A DNA stretch of 57,502 nt from Bacillota bacterium (GCA_023437715.1 JAEZFK010000049.1:1-57502); one strand, 5' to 3'; shown: positions 42,761-51,435, numbered from the stretch's first letter. The notes: a model not told the origin generated them from the sequence alone. Numbers and translations: made by a program.

Positions 42761-43669
42761 ATGAAAGCGATTGAACTGAAAGGTATTATCCCGCCGATTA
42801 TCACACCCATGCACGAGGACGAGAGCATCAATGCTGCCGAGCTGCGCCGCCAGGTTGACCGTATGATCGAAAACGGCGTCCATGCGCTGTTCCCCTTCGG
42901 CACCAACGGCGAAGGCTACATCCTCACTGCAAAGGAAAAGCAGCTTGTACTGGAAACCGTCATCGAGCAGTGCAATGGCCGCGTCCCCGTCTACGCAGGT
43001 ACCGGCTGCATCTCCACCAGAGAGACCATCGAGCAGAGTAAGATGGCCCAGGCCGCAGGAGCAGACGTGCTGTCCATCATCACCCCCAGCTTTGCCGCCG
43101 CCAGCCAGGACGAACTGTACACCCACTACAAGGCCGTAGCGGAAGCAGTGGATATGCCCATTGTGCTGTACAACATCCCCGCCCGCACCGGCAATGCTCT
43201 GGCTCCCGGAACCGTGGCCCGTCTGGCCGAAATTGACAATATCGTCGGCGTGAAAGATTCCAGCGGCAACTTCACCAACATTCTGGGTTACATCGGTGCC
43301 GGCAAAAAGAAAACCAACGGAAAGTTTTACACCCTGTCCGGCAACGACCAGCTGATCATCTGGACTCTGCTGGCAGGCGGCACCGGCGGTATTGCGGGCT
43401 GCGCCAACGTCTATCCCCGCACCATGGCCTCTATCTATGACCTCTTCATGGAGGGCAGGATTGAGGAAGCCAAGGCTGCCAACGACAGCATCCAGAGCTT
43501 CCGCGACTGCTTCAAGTACGGCAACCCCAACACCATTGTCAAGACCGCGACCCGTCTGCTGGGCTACGATGTAGGACCCTGCCGCGCGCCCTTTAACCAG
43601 GTGCCGGAGGAAGGCATCAAGGCGCTGAAGAAGGTTCTGGAGGAGAACGAAGCCAAGGGCATGCACTAA
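42761..43669 (+). CDS. DapA/NAL-family lyase (class I aldolase)
   Basis: A 302-residue TIM-barrel lyase. The Schiff-base lysine is in VGVKDSSGN and the proton-shuttle tyrosine in IVLYNIPARTGN; the phosphate/carboxylate loop is FGTNGEGYIL. Family members cleave or form pyruvate adducts (N-acetylneuraminate, KDG, dihydrodipicolinate). A chromosomal DapA is expected elsewhere, so this one is probably catabolic. The ATG at 42761 has AAGGAGG; the longer open frame starts inside the previous gene. The 60-base spacer before it holds repeated TTTTATA units. Confidence 0.88.
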   Translation: MKAIELKGIIPPIITPMHEDESINAAELRRQVDRMIENGVHALFPFGTNGEGYILTAKEKQLVLETVIEQCNGRVPVYAGTGCISTRETIEQSKMAQAAGADVLSIITPSFAAASQDELYTHYKAVAEAVDMPIVLYNIPARTGNALAPGTVARLAEIDNIVGVKDSSGNFTNILGYIGAGKKKTNGKFYTLSGNDQLIIWTLLAGGTGGIAGCANVYPRTMASIYDLFMEGRIEEAKAANDSIQSFRDCFKYGNPNTIVKTATRLLGYDVGPCRAPFNQVPEEGIKALKKVLEENEAKGMH

Positions 43670-43686
43670 GAAAGGAAGGTACGACC

Positions 43687-44760
43687 ATGAACGAAAAACC
43701 GATTGTCGGCATTACAATGGGCGATCCCGCCGGCAACGGGCCTGAGATCACCGTCAAGGCGCTGGCCCATGCCGACGTCTATGACCGCTGCCGCCCGATT
43801 GTGGTGGGCGACGTCAAAATGATGGAACAGGCGGCCCATTTCGTCGGCCGTCCCGACATCAGGATTCACCGCTGTGAAAAGGTCAGCGAAGCACTGTTCA
43901 TGCCCGGCGCCATCGACGTGCTGCATCTGGAGCTGATTGCCGATGTCAAATCATTTCCCATAGGACAGGTCAGCATTGAGGGCGGAAATGCCGCGTTCCA
44001 GTGCGTTAAAAAGGTCATCGAACTGGCACTGGCCGGTGAGGTCGATGCCACCTGCACCAACGCGCTGAACAAAGAGGCCATGAACAGGGCGCTGGAATTC
44101 TATCACGGGGAAAATTCTGACGGACACACCCATTTTGACGGCCATACCGAGATCTACGCCGCCTACACGAATACCAAAAAGTACACGATGATGCTGGCGC
44201 ACCATGACCTGCGGGTTGTGCACGTTTCCACCCATGTTTCACTTCGTGAAGCCTGCGACCGCGTCAAAAAGGCGCGGGTTCTGGAGGTCATTGAGATTGC
44301 CCACAAAGCCTGCAGGAATATGGGAATCGAAAGTCCCAGGGTGGCCGTCGCCGGTTTAAACCCACACTGCGGGGAAAACGGCCTCTTCGGTACCGAGGAG
44401 ATGGAGGAAATCAAGCCCGCCATTGAGGCTGCCAGAGCCGAAGGCATCAACGCCATGGGTCCCATTCCGCCGGACAGTGTTTTCTCCGAGGCCCTGGGCG
44501 GCTGGTACGACATCGTTGTCTGTATGTACCACGATCAGGGTCACATCCCCCTCAAGACCGTCGGTTTCGTCTACGACCGCGAAAAACAGGCGTGGAAAGC
44601 TGTCGAGGGTGTCAACGTCACACTGGGCCTGCCAATCATCCGCACCAGCGTGGACCACGGCACCGGCTTTGCGCTGGCCGGCAAAGGCACCAGCAATGAG
44701 CTGAGCCTTGTCAACGCGATTGATTACGCCGTTCGTATGGCGAACGGCCGCAAGGCATAA
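43687..44760 (+). CDS. PdxA2-type 4-phospho-tetronate dehydrogenase
   Basis: A 357-residue member of the PdxA family. Features: GITMGDPAGNGPEITVKAL, the metal site DGHTEIYA and YHDQGHIPLK, and the closing TSVDHGTGFALAGKG. Next to a DUF1537 kinase, such proteins are PdxA2 enzymes that oxidatively decarboxylate D-threonate or D-erythronate 4-phosphate to dihydroxyacetone phosphate, not vitamin B6 synthesis. Seventeen bases after the lyase gene and last of the operon. Confidence 0.9.
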   Translation: MNEKPIVGITMGDPAGNGPEITVKALAHADVYDRCRPIVVGDVKMMEQAAHFVGRPDIRIHRCEKVSEALFMPGAIDVLHLELIADVKSFPIGQVSIEGGNAAFQCVKKVIELALAGEVDATCTNALNKEAMNRALEFYHGENSDGHTHFDGHTEIYAAYTNTKKYTMMLAHHDLRVVHVSTHVSLREACDRVKKARVLEVIEIAHKACRNMGIESPRVAVAGLNPHCGENGLFGTEEMEEIKPAIEAARAEGINAMGPIPPDSVFSEALGGWYDIVVCMYHDQGHIPLKTVGFVYDREKQAWKAVEGVNVTLGLPIIRTSVDHGTGFALAGKGTSNELSLVNAIDYAVRMANGRKA

Positions 44761-44779
44761 TCACCCACCAGCTACTTTC

Positions 44780-44805
44780 GGGCGGGGCTTTTGCCCCGCC
44801 CTTTT
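44780..44805 (+). terminator. Terminator of the kinase-pdxA2 operon
   Basis: GGGCGGGGC-TTTT-GCCCCGCCC is a perfect 9-bp stem followed by TTTT. Confidence 0.9.
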
Positions 44806-44852
44806 GATACAATAAGAAAGTTTTGGTGTCAGGAGCTTTGCTCTTTCCAAGT

Positions 44853-44867
44853 GTTTCAATTTAAAAC
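44853..44867. promoter_or_regulatory. Candidate operator, site 2
   Basis: GTTTCAATTTAAAAC, an imperfect dyad, extended at the left to AAGTGTTTCAA (44849-44859), the exact reverse complement of TTGAAACACTT at site 1. It lies upstream of the transporter promoter. Confidence 0.5.
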
Positions 44868-45095
44868 AAAATTGTCCGATTTTCTCAGTAATGTTTCAAA
44901 AATCAACATGGCTTTACGAAGTTTTTTTAAATATTTTAAACTCGTTTCTAAATAGAACACATGGGACGGCTTCTTTTCTTGCTGCCCAACATAGCATCTT
45001 ATATAATTTAGACAGGTTAAAACCATACCGGATTGTGCAAAACAGCAAAAATCTGCACGCAGTACCGGCTGTTAAGAAACAAGGAGGAAAACAAA
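44868..45095 (+). promoter_or_regulatory. Leader and promoter of the transporter gene
   Basis: TTGCTG (44979-44984) and TATAAT (45002-45007) with a 17-base spacer form a likely promoter, leaving about 85 bases of leader. The stretch is AT-rich, unlike the genes around it, and no further gene is seen. Confidence 0.55.
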
Positions 45096-46373
45096 ATGAC
45101 ACTTCCAATGATTATTGCTCTTGCAATCACCGTATTCATGGTCATTCTGGTCATGACAGACAAGCTACCCTTCGGTGCACCGCCTATGATTGCGTGTCTG
45201 CTTCTGGTCGTCTTCGGCGTGGCCGACATTAAGACCGCTTTTGCAGGCTTCTCCAACGCCACCATCGTTATGCTTGCATCCTTTATGGCGATCATGGCCG
45301 CTCTGCAAAAGACCAGCTTTATCGCCACCTTCAAGAACGCCATGTACAATATGGCAAGCAAGGGCGGTTTCAAGGCCTATTTGCTCCTGATCCTCATCGT
45401 CATGCTGGGCTGCAGCCTGTTTGGCACCGGCTCCACGGCATACTATGTTTTGACGATCGGCCTGCTCTCCACCCTTCCCTATAATAAAAAGCTGCCCCCT
45501 TCCAAGGTTGTGATGACTGCCGGATTTGCCGCCAACCATCCCTTAATCCCCTTGAACGTGGCGCTGCAGTACGGTATCGTTCTGGCAGTTCTTAACAGCG
45601 CCGGCGCCCTTGCCCAGGTCTCCATGGTGAAATTCACTGTAGTCAATTTCTTCCTCTCCATGGGCTTTCTGTTACAATGCCTGCTGGCGTACAAAACCCT
45701 GCCCGACCATCCCATTGCAGAGGCAACTGAGGAAGCCAATGCCCAGGGAACCGCTGCCGTTACATTCCCCAAATGGAAAGAATACACTACTTATATTGTG
45801 TTCGTAGCAGCTGTTGTGGGCATGGTCCTGCAGAGCACCATCGGTGATGCCGGTTATGCCATTCCCGGCCTGGCCGTTGCCGTCCTTCTGGTTATCGGCG
45901 TGATGAACTTCAAAGAGATCCGTGATGCTATCTGCTCCCCCATCATTCTGATGTCCGCAGGCGTCATCGGCATCGCCGATGCACTGGGCAACACCGGCCT
46001 GACAAATCTTGTCGGCCAGACGGTGGCCAATATGCTCGGCACCGGTATCAACCCCTTCGTTCTGGTTTTTGCTTTCTGTATCCTCACCAGCGTGCTGGCA
46101 ACCCTTACCGGCTCTACCATCGGCACCGTTTATGTCTTCGCACCCCTGGCCATCGCCACCTGTACGAACCTGGGCTTAAATCCCATTGCCGCTGCGGTTG
46201 CAATCGTCATCTCCGGCTGGTGCGGCCACTTCCTGCCGATTGACGGTATGCCTGCCATGGTCATGGGTGTGGGAAACTACAAGCTCACGGAGTTCTGGAA
46301 ATTCACCATTCCCATGTACTTCATCCGCTTGCTCGCCTTAACAGCCGGCGCACTGCTGATGTTCCCCATGTAA
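45096..46373 (+). CDS. SLC13/DASS-type carboxylate transporter
   Basis: A 425-residue membrane protein with about 11-12 helices. The repeated half-motifs SNATIVMLASFMAIMAALQ and ATLTGSTIGTVYVFAPLAIA match the DASS/ArsB superfamily, which imports di- and tricarboxylates or other sugar acids with sodium. In this island it probably brings in the acid sugar handled by the kinase operon. The ATG at 45096 follows AAGGAGGAAAA. It is transcribed alone or with the VOC gene 71 bases downstream. Confidence 0.85.
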   Translation: MTLPMIIALAITVFMVILVMTDKLPFGAPPMIACLLLVVFGVADIKTAFAGFSNATIVMLASFMAIMAALQKTSFIATFKNAMYNMASKGGFKAYLLLILIVMLGCSLFGTGSTAYYVLTIGLLSTLPYNKKLPPSKVVMTAGFAANHPLIPLNVALQYGIVLAVLNSAGALAQVSMVKFTVVNFFLSMGFLLQCLLAYKTLPDHPIAEATEEANAQGTAAVTFPKWKEYTTYIVFVAAVVGMVLQSTIGDAGYAIPGLAVAVLLVIGVMNFKEIRDAICSPIILMSAGVIGIADALGNTGLTNLVGQTVANMLGTGINPFVLVFAFCILTSVLATLTGSTIGTVYVFAPLAIATCTNLGLNPIAAAVAIVISGWCGHFLPIDGMPAMVMGVGNYKLTEFWKFTIPMYFIRLLALTAGALLMFPM

Positions 46374-46444
46374 GCATGTTCGTTTGGCTCGTCACCGGCG
46401 CAAAATAAAACAATAACCCGGATTTCAGAGAAAGAGGTGTGATT

Positions 46445-46792
46445 ATGAAAAATAAGTTTGAGTTGGAGCATATCGGTATCAATACCCCCAATGCAGAGGA
46501 AGCGGAGAAGCTGGCACAGCTTCTGAGCATGATGTTCAATCTGGAACCCCGCCATGGACAGAAGTCCGAATTCGGCGGCCCCTACTTTGAATGCATGAAA
46601 GCTCCTTTCCTGGGGACAAACGGTCATATTGCCATGCATACACCGGATCTGACCGCTGCTGTAGAAGAATTGAAAGAGAAAGGCTTTTCTTTCAAGATGG
46701 ACACAGCCGCCTATACCGATGAAGGCAGGTTGAAAAACGTTTATCTGGACGGCGAGTTTGGCGGTTTTGCCATCCATATTATGCAGAAATAA
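46445..46792 (+). CDS. VOC-superfamily small protein
   Basis: A 115-residue protein with the VOC fold: ELEHIGINTPNAEEAEKL as the first beta-alpha unit with the metal histidine, GHIAMHTPDLTAAVEELKEKG as the second, and a closing GFAIHIMQK. Related small VOC proteins occur near sugar-acid aldolase genes and may be lyases or isomerases, but the activity is not known. The ATG at 46445 follows AGAGGTG. It shares the island and its terminator. Confidence 0.75.
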   Translation: MKNKFELEHIGINTPNAEEAEKLAQLLSMMFNLEPRHGQKSEFGGPYFECMKAPFLGTNGHIAMHTPDLTAAVEELKEKGFSFKMDTAAYTDEGRLKNVYLDGEFGGFAIHIMQK

Positions 46793-46799
46793 GAGATTT

Positions 46800-46840
46800 A
46801 AAAGCCCGGCCACTGGCAGACTGCCAGCGGCCGGGCTTTT
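46800..46840 (+). terminator. Strong terminator at the right island edge
   Basis: AAAAGCCCGGCC and CTGGCAG pair with CTGCCAG and GGCCGGGCTTTT, one mismatch apart; the stem exceeds 18 bp and ends in T. Confidence 0.9.
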
Positions 46841-46903
46841 AACTGTTCTTCCATACAGAATTTGCGGCCGGAAAATTTCACATTAACCGGAAGACTTGTT
46901 TAC

Positions 46904-46931
46904 GGGGCGGAATTCAAAAGAATCCCGCCCC
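46904..46931 (-). terminator. Hairpin after the carboxypeptidase gene
   Basis: GGGGCGG pairs with CCGCCCC, with AATTC/GAATC inside. No T-run follows on the minus strand, so its role is less sure. Confidence 0.4.
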
Positions 46932-46968
46932 GCAATAAACAAAGCCTGTTATGCTTAAGCTCCGGCCT

Positions 46969-47844
46969 TTACTTAAGTTTTTCAGACCTGCCGTCTTTCT
47001 TTAAAAGATCATAAAATTCTTCCAGCACCAAATCATTTTCCGTAAGGAACTTAGCCACCGTTTTCCCCACATAGCGGAAGTGCTCCGGCTCATAACGGAT
47101 GCCTGTGATATTCTCCTTATCCTTTGGATAGCGGAGCACAAAGCCAAAGCGGTAGCAGTTCTCTGCCAGCCATACGGTCTCCTTCTGCTTTCCCCTGTCC
47201 TCATCCAGATAAGAGTATGCCTTGGATGCGATATCCACCGCCAGCCCTGTCTGATGCTCGCTGGTTCCAGGCAAAGCGATTCTGGCCTTGCTTTCGTAAA
47301 AGGCCTGCTGGTAATCCATTCCTTCCTCCTGCAGACGCTTTAAGCAATCGTTAAAAAGAGACTGCTGTCTCTTCAAATCACGAAATGCAGAATAGATGTG
47401 AAGCTGGTATCCTTCCCCCTCAGCCGCCGCCATCATATCCTTTAAATCGCCGACAATCCGCTCATCCACGCTCTGTCCGGGCTGTACCTCAACCAGCTCC
47501 GGCTTGAACCTGGGACTGAGGGGGTGAATGTCGTTGACAAGAATCAATTCCCAGGAGTTCTGATCCACCAATATCTCCCCGTATTTGGCGGAAGATACCT
47601 GGACCGGCTCTGTCTCTTTCACCGGCTGGCTGTTTTTTGCGTCATTGGCCTGGTTCCGGAGCTCCACGTTCTCATTGAATAGCTCATAGCTTTCCTTCAT
47701 CAGCGTTTTATTCTGGACCCTAAAATATACGGCCAGGCTGGTCGGAATGATGATGAGCAATGCAATAACCGTAAGTATTAAATGCCGAAAAAACCTTACG
47801 CTGCCAAAGTAAGGTTCAGGCTTTCTGTTTTTTCTTTTGTTCAT
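46969..47844 (-). CDS. D-alanyl-D-alanine carboxypeptidase, VanY type (M15B)
   Basis: A 291-residue membrane-anchored zinc peptidase. A basic start and one helix (LILTVIALLIIIPTSLAVYF) place it outside the cell. The catalytic domain has YSAFRDLKRQQSLF, the zinc motif PGTSEHQTGLAVDI and the late YEPEHFRYVG. It trims the terminal D-Ala of peptidoglycan stems. Twenty-four bases after the bactofilin gene, suggesting linked wall and cytoskeletal roles. Confidence 0.9.
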   Translation of the reverse strand: MNKRKNRKPEPYFGSVRFFRHLILTVIALLIIIPTSLAVYFRVQNKTLMKESYELFNENVELRNQANDAKNSQPVKETEPVQVSSAKYGEILVDQNSWELILVNDIHPLSPRFKPELVEVQPGQSVDERIVGDLKDMMAAAEGEGYQLHIYSAFRDLKRQQSLFNDCLKRLQEEGMDYQQAFYESKARIALPGTSEHQTGLAVDIASKAYSYLDEDRGKQKETVWLAENCYRFGFVLRYPKDKENITGIRYEPEHFRYVGKTVAKFLTENDLVLEEFYDLLKKDGRSEKLK

Positions 47845-47868
47845 ACAATTCTCCCTGGCAGCCGTTTA

Positions 47869-48579
47869 TCAATCATAGGTGGTCATCATACCCTTGATCT
47901 TCGCGCCCTGTGTGACAGCAAATGCCCTGGCATAAACCTTACCGATTACGACGGCGCTTCCTCCAAGCTGGATGGTCTCTTCCGCTTTAATATCGCCTTC
48001 GCTGATTCCTTCACTTAAAACATTGGTGGCTGTGATATCTCCTTTGACTCTTCCGCCGGCCCCCACATCCACCCGCTTATCCACCGTTAAGTTTCCGTTG
48101 ACCTCGCCTTCCACTCTTACGTTCATTCCGGAAACATCCCCGGTTACACGTCCCATGACTAAAACATCGCCTCTGCAGGCAATGCTGCCGGTTACCTGGC
48201 CGAAGATATTCAAATCCGACTGAGAGGTCATATCGCCGTTTACGATCATATCCTCCGTAATTACCGCCACCTTGGAAGACATCTGGTTCATCGCTTCCAC
48301 AGACAGGGTCTTTGTCTCCACAGTATAGGAGGATACCTTGCTGGTCTCAGCCGTCATGCGCATGGGATTTTGACCAGCGGCAGGGCCCTGGGTGCGGCCG
48401 GCATTAAAAAATGAGCCTTTCGCCTGACTCAAAGCCTCTTCCTCATCTGCCATCTCTCTTGTGGCAGCCTGCGGCTCCTCTTTCTCATCCGGAATATCGA
48501 TCTCATCCTCCGCCTCTGAGGAATAACCCAGCAATTCATTGACAGCCCTTTTAAAATTGCTCTCTTGTTTTTTGATCAT
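47869..48579 (-). CDS. Bactofilin family cytoskeletal protein
   Basis: A 236-residue polymer-forming protein. Residues 1-105 are charged and probably disordered; residues about 110-235 form the bactofilin right-handed beta-helix, with repeating short strands (DMTSQSDLNIFGQVTGSI, CRGDVLVMGRVTGDV, RVEGEVNGNL). Bactofilins assemble filaments without nucleotides and place wall enzymes. AAAGGAG precedes the ATG, with a sigma-A promoter at 48643-48671. Confidence 0.9.
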   Translation of the reverse strand: MIKKQESNFKRAVNELLGYSSEAEDEIDIPDEKEEPQAATREMADEEEALSQAKGSFFNAGRTQGPAAGQNPMRMTAETSKVSSYTVETKTLSVEAMNQMSSKVAVITEDMIVNGDMTSQSDLNIFGQVTGSIACRGDVLVMGRVTGDVSGMNVRVEGEVNGNLTVDKRVDVGAGGRVKGDITATNVLSEGISEGDIKAEETIQLGGSAVVIGKVYARAFAVTQGAKIKGMMTTYD

Positions 48580-48642
48580 ACGTTCTCCTTTGTATCAAAT
48601 CCTATATAATAACGCTGTATATTCTATCTTTATACATACTGT

Positions 48643-48671
48643 ATTATAATAAAATTTTATAGTAAACACAA
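48643..48671 (-). promoter_or_regulatory. Sigma-A type promoter of bactofilin-carboxypeptidase
   Basis: On the minus strand TTGTGT and TATAAT with a 17-base spacer, about 60 bases before the start. Confidence 0.65.
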
Positions 48672-48768
48672 GTAGAATATAAGAAAACCGTTACAAAATT
48701 CGCCTAAATTCGCCCATAATTTCTTATTTTGTTTCCCGGTGGCCTGCATTTCCATTTTGCAGCAACCG

Positions 48769-48925
48769 TATGTACCGTAGATTTGAATATCCCGGATTTC
48801 TTTGCTTTCTGTCTCACGGCCCCATGATGGTCTATAATGCTATAATGCTATAATGCAGGAGGAGGCCGCAGCCGCGCATTCTTCAATATATTGAACATTT
48901 TTACATATTTATGCAAAAGATTAAC
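48769..48925 (-). pseudogene. Decayed partial copy of spoIIID and its leader
   Basis: The plus-strand text TATGTACCGTAGATTTG, then CTTTG..TCTG.CTCACGG, CATGAT.GTCTATAATG, CGCGCATTCTTCAATATAT and TTTTTACATA.TTATGCA match spoIIID codons about 1-45 and its upstream region (36690-36850) with many changes. The frame is broken, and a TATAATGC unit is repeated three times (48833-48856) where spoIIID has it once. The 3' half of the gene is absent. Confidence 0.75.
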
Positions 48926-49115
48926 CTATTTTCTTTCATTCCTCCCAAATTCCGCAGACAGCTTTTCTCTTTCAGCACTCAAATTCCGGCCACAGTCTCT
49001 TCCTTCGCCCAGGACCGCTCCGGAGCCTGTCCGGCACTGACTTTCCTCCCGGCTGGTTTCAAAAAAAGCAGGCATTCTTTATTTCTGATTATCTTTGTCA
49101 CAAAGTAAATTCTCA
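48926..49115. other. Gene-free stretch
   Basis: Weak resemblance to the sequence upstream of spoIIID continues for a while, otherwise nothing supportable before the HD-GYP promoter. Confidence 0.35.
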
Positions 49116-49144
49116 TTGACTCATCCAGCATTTACCACTATAAT
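49116..49144 (+). promoter_or_regulatory. Sigma-A type promoter of the HD-GYP gene
   Basis: TTGACT and TATAAT with a 17-base spacer, about 100 bases before the start. Confidence 0.8.
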
Positions 49145-49241
49145 TTAATATGCTGTTATATTCATATTACCAATTCTAACGAAAAAAGATTCTACTGGAT
49201 AGAAAGCACAGGCAGCCTTTTTGCCTGTTGAGGTGAAAGAA

Positions 49242-50315
49242 TTGATTTATCTACCTATTGAGAAATTGACGGAAGGTATGGAATTGGCCCGAAATATTCC
49301 GGGAAGCAACCCAATGGTCCCTTTAGCCGTAACCGGTTATAAGCTGAATGAACGAGTCATAAAGCGCATTAAAAGAATTGGCATACAGGGAGCTTATATC
49401 CGCACAGAGCTTACGGAAGGCATTGAGCCGGTAGACATTGTGGAGCCGGAGTTAAAGGCAAAACTTTTAAACAGTATCCGCAAAGCCTATGACCAGGGCT
49501 TTCGAAAGCCTACCTATCAGGCCAGGAAAAAGGCCTATCAGGATATGACTGCCGCGGCGGAGTCTGTTGTCATGAACGTTCTGAACAATGATAAATACTT
49601 ATTCCAGATGATCGACATCAGAGACTATGATAACTACACTTACTCTCATAGCCTTTATGTCGGTATTTTAAGCGTCCTTTTAGGCCGCTATATAGGACTC
49701 TCCGCTTCCCAGCTCCATGATCTGGCCCTTTGCGGCCTTCTTCATGACATCGGAAAAACGGAGATCCCCATTGAAATCACCAACAAGCCGGGTCCCTTAA
49801 CAGACGAAGAATTTGAGATCATGAAGCAGCATCCTGTCCTCTCCTATAAAAAGCTCAGCGAGCAGGATAGCATATCCCAGGTGGTCTTACAGGGCATTCA
49901 GACCCATCACGAAAAATTTGACGGCACCGGATATCCCTTAGGCCTTAAGGGTGGGCGCATACCGCTTTTTGGCCGCATTCTATCCATCGCGGACGTATAT
50001 GATGCCTTAAATTCCACCAGACCATACCGGAAAGCATGGTCTCCAAGGCGTATTTTCGACTTCCTTACCAGCTGCTCCAACGCTCACTTTGATCCGGACC
50101 TGCTTACAGCTTTCCTTCATTGTGTTTCCGCATATCCTATCGGCACCATTGTTCACCTCAGCGATGGAAGCACGGCAGTGGTCAAGGACAACACGCCGGG
50201 ATTCTCCCTGCGCCCTGTTATCCGTTTCATCAGCCCAGCCTCAAAGGCCGGAAAGGATATCGACTTATCCTGCAATGCCTTGAATATCACGATCATCGAA
50301 ACCGATGATATGTAA
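49242..50315 (+). CDS. HD-GYP domain phosphodiesterase
   Basis: A 357-residue cytoplasmic protein. An N-terminal region of about 100 residues (DUF3391-like position, no known domain) precedes an HD-GYP domain: YSHSLYVG, LLHDIGKTEIP and HHEKFDGTGYPLGLKGG, then ILSIADVYDAL. All metal and GYP residues are present, so cyclic di-GMP hydrolysis is plausible. The start is probably the TTG at 49242, placed correctly after GAGGTG; an earlier TTG in frame has no site. Ends in a terminator shared with the converging oxidoreductase. Confidence 0.87.
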   Translation: MIYLPIEKLTEGMELARNIPGSNPMVPLAVTGYKLNERVIKRIKRIGIQGAYIRTELTEGIEPVDIVEPELKAKLLNSIRKAYDQGFRKPTYQARKKAYQDMTAAAESVVMNVLNNDKYLFQMIDIRDYDNYTYSHSLYVGILSVLLGRYIGLSASQLHDLALCGLLHDIGKTEIPIEITNKPGPLTDEEFEIMKQHPVLSYKKLSEQDSISQVVLQGIQTHHEKFDGTGYPLGLKGGRIPLFGRILSIADVYDALNSTRPYRKAWSPRRIFDFLTSCSNAHFDPDLLTAFLHCVSAYPIGTIVHLSDGSTAVVKDNTPGFSLRPVIRFISPASKAGKDIDLSCNALNITIIETDDM

Positions 50316-50316
50316 T

Positions 50317-50357
50317 AAAGCGGACTTCTTCCAAAACCTTTGGAAAAAGTCCGCTTT
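50317..50357. terminator. Bidirectional terminator
   Basis: AAAGCGGACTT pairs with AAGTCCGCTTT, with TTCC/GGAA inside. Lies between converging genes. Confidence 0.85.
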
Positions 50358-50364
50358 CCTGTTC

Positions 50365-51435
50365 TTAACCCCACACCTGTGTCTCTGATTCTACCTCTTT
50401 CCCGCCTTTTAACGCCTCTTCCATCAATATCCTTACATAAGCGTCCTGAAGTCCCTCAGAAAGGGGATAAACCTCTGTACCGTCCTCAATAAACCGTTTC
50501 ATTCCCAGCATAAGGGTGCCGATTGCCGTTTCATCCTGAGGAAGCATTTCTTCCTCTCCCATGTCATAAAAGGGATTCCGGTAAAGCTCTTTCCCGTCCA
50601 GGAATATTTCCCTGATTTCCGTTCCCGCTCCAAAGGGATCCTCTAAAATTACCTGCTCCCTGGACCGGCTGTCCTCATCCACCCACCGCAGGGTCCAGTC
50701 ATCCAGCTCTCCCTTAGGTCCCTGGACGTTTAAATGGCGGCTGCGGATTCTGGAGTGATACTGTGTCCCGTTAAAATCGTAAAAGGCCGTTTTTCCGCCT
50801 TCAAATTCAAAGGTCAGCCGGGCCCGGCCCCTCTCCTTTACCCTGCCGTCCTCAATAAGCCCATACCTGGAGTCTGTCTCCACCACCGGATATGTATATT
50901 CCTTTCCATATATCTTCATATTTTGAAAGCCCACGCCCAGAAGCCGCCGGATTAAGCTGGCTCCGTGGTAATCATGAACCGTCGAAAGATTGACCATATA
51001 TGGATCGCCCAGATACCCCTCCTCAATCACCCGAAGGGCCGCCCTGTAGGCAGGATACATAAAATACTGCTCCGCTACCTGGATTTTCCCGCCCTCTTCG
51101 GTACGAAGTCTCCACAGCTCCTTAAGGTCCTCCAGACCCATGGCCGCAGGAGTCTCACAAAGCACCGGATACCCTTTCAGGACCCACTCCCTGGTCACCG
51201 GGAAAATGGAATCCTTATTGACTGCCACAACAACGAAATCCGGATTCACTGACCGGCATTCTTCCTCATCTGTTACAGCGTGGATTCCATACTCTTTCTG
51301 CATGTATTCTGCCTTTTCTTTCGTCCGGCAGAGAAGGGCCGACAGATGAAAATATTTCGGGTAGGCCCTGGCAATCCTGGCATAAAACAGAGATCTCCAG
51401 CCGGAACCCACTACAACAAAATTAAGCGGTTTCAT
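50365..51435 (-). CDS. Gfo/Idh/MocA-family oxidoreductase
   Basis: A 356-residue NAD(P)-dependent sugar dehydrogenase-like enzyme. The Rossmann motif is FVVVGSGWRSLFYARIA; the family's EKP motif appears as CETPAAM, with proline kept and lysine replaced by threonine, so classical catalysis may be altered. AEQYFMYPAYRAALRVIEEG follows. The ATG at 51435 has AAGGAGG. It is the next gene after the GGDEF/HD-GYP gene, 65 bases away, and could be part of that transcript. Confidence 0.85.
   Translation of the reverse strand: MKPLNFVVVGSGWRSLFYARIARAYPKYFHLSALLCRTKEKAEYMQKEYGIHAVTDEEECRSVNPDFVVVAVNKDSIFPVTREWVLKGYPVLCETPAAMGLEDLKELWRLRTEEGGKIQVAEQYFMYPAYRAALRVIEEGYLGDPYMVNLSTVHDYHGASLIRRLLGVGFQNMKIYGKEYTYPVVETDSRYGLIEDGRVKERGRARLTFEFEGGKTAFYDFNGTQYHSRIRSRHLNVQGPKGELDDWTLRWVDEDSRSREQVILEDPFGAGTEIREIFLDGKELYRNPFYDMGEEEMLPQDETAIGTLMLGMKRFIEDGTEVYPLSEGLQDAYVRILMEEALKGGKEVESETQVWG

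Larger units (their letters stand above)
36966..46842. mobile_element. GC-rich catabolic island (probable horizontal acquisition)
   Basis: From the PrpR-type gene to the VOC terminator the sequence is clearly richer in G and C, with codons such as CTG, GCC, CGC and GGC dominating, unlike the AAG/GAA/TTT-rich genes on both sides. All genes in it fit one acid-sugar pathway. No integrase, tRNA target or IS is seen at the edges, so the route of entry is unknown. Confidence 0.6.

Noticed and set aside
42740..43666. Minus-strand open frame of 308 codons opposite the DapA-family gene
   Set aside because: It is a shadow caused by GC-rich codon use; the plus-strand gene has clear motifs and a ribosome site.
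48833..48856. TATAATGC triple repeat as a cluster of promoters
   Set aside because: Although each unit resembles a -10 box, it lies in the decayed spoIIID copy and has no spaced -35 partner; simple repeat expansion explains it better.
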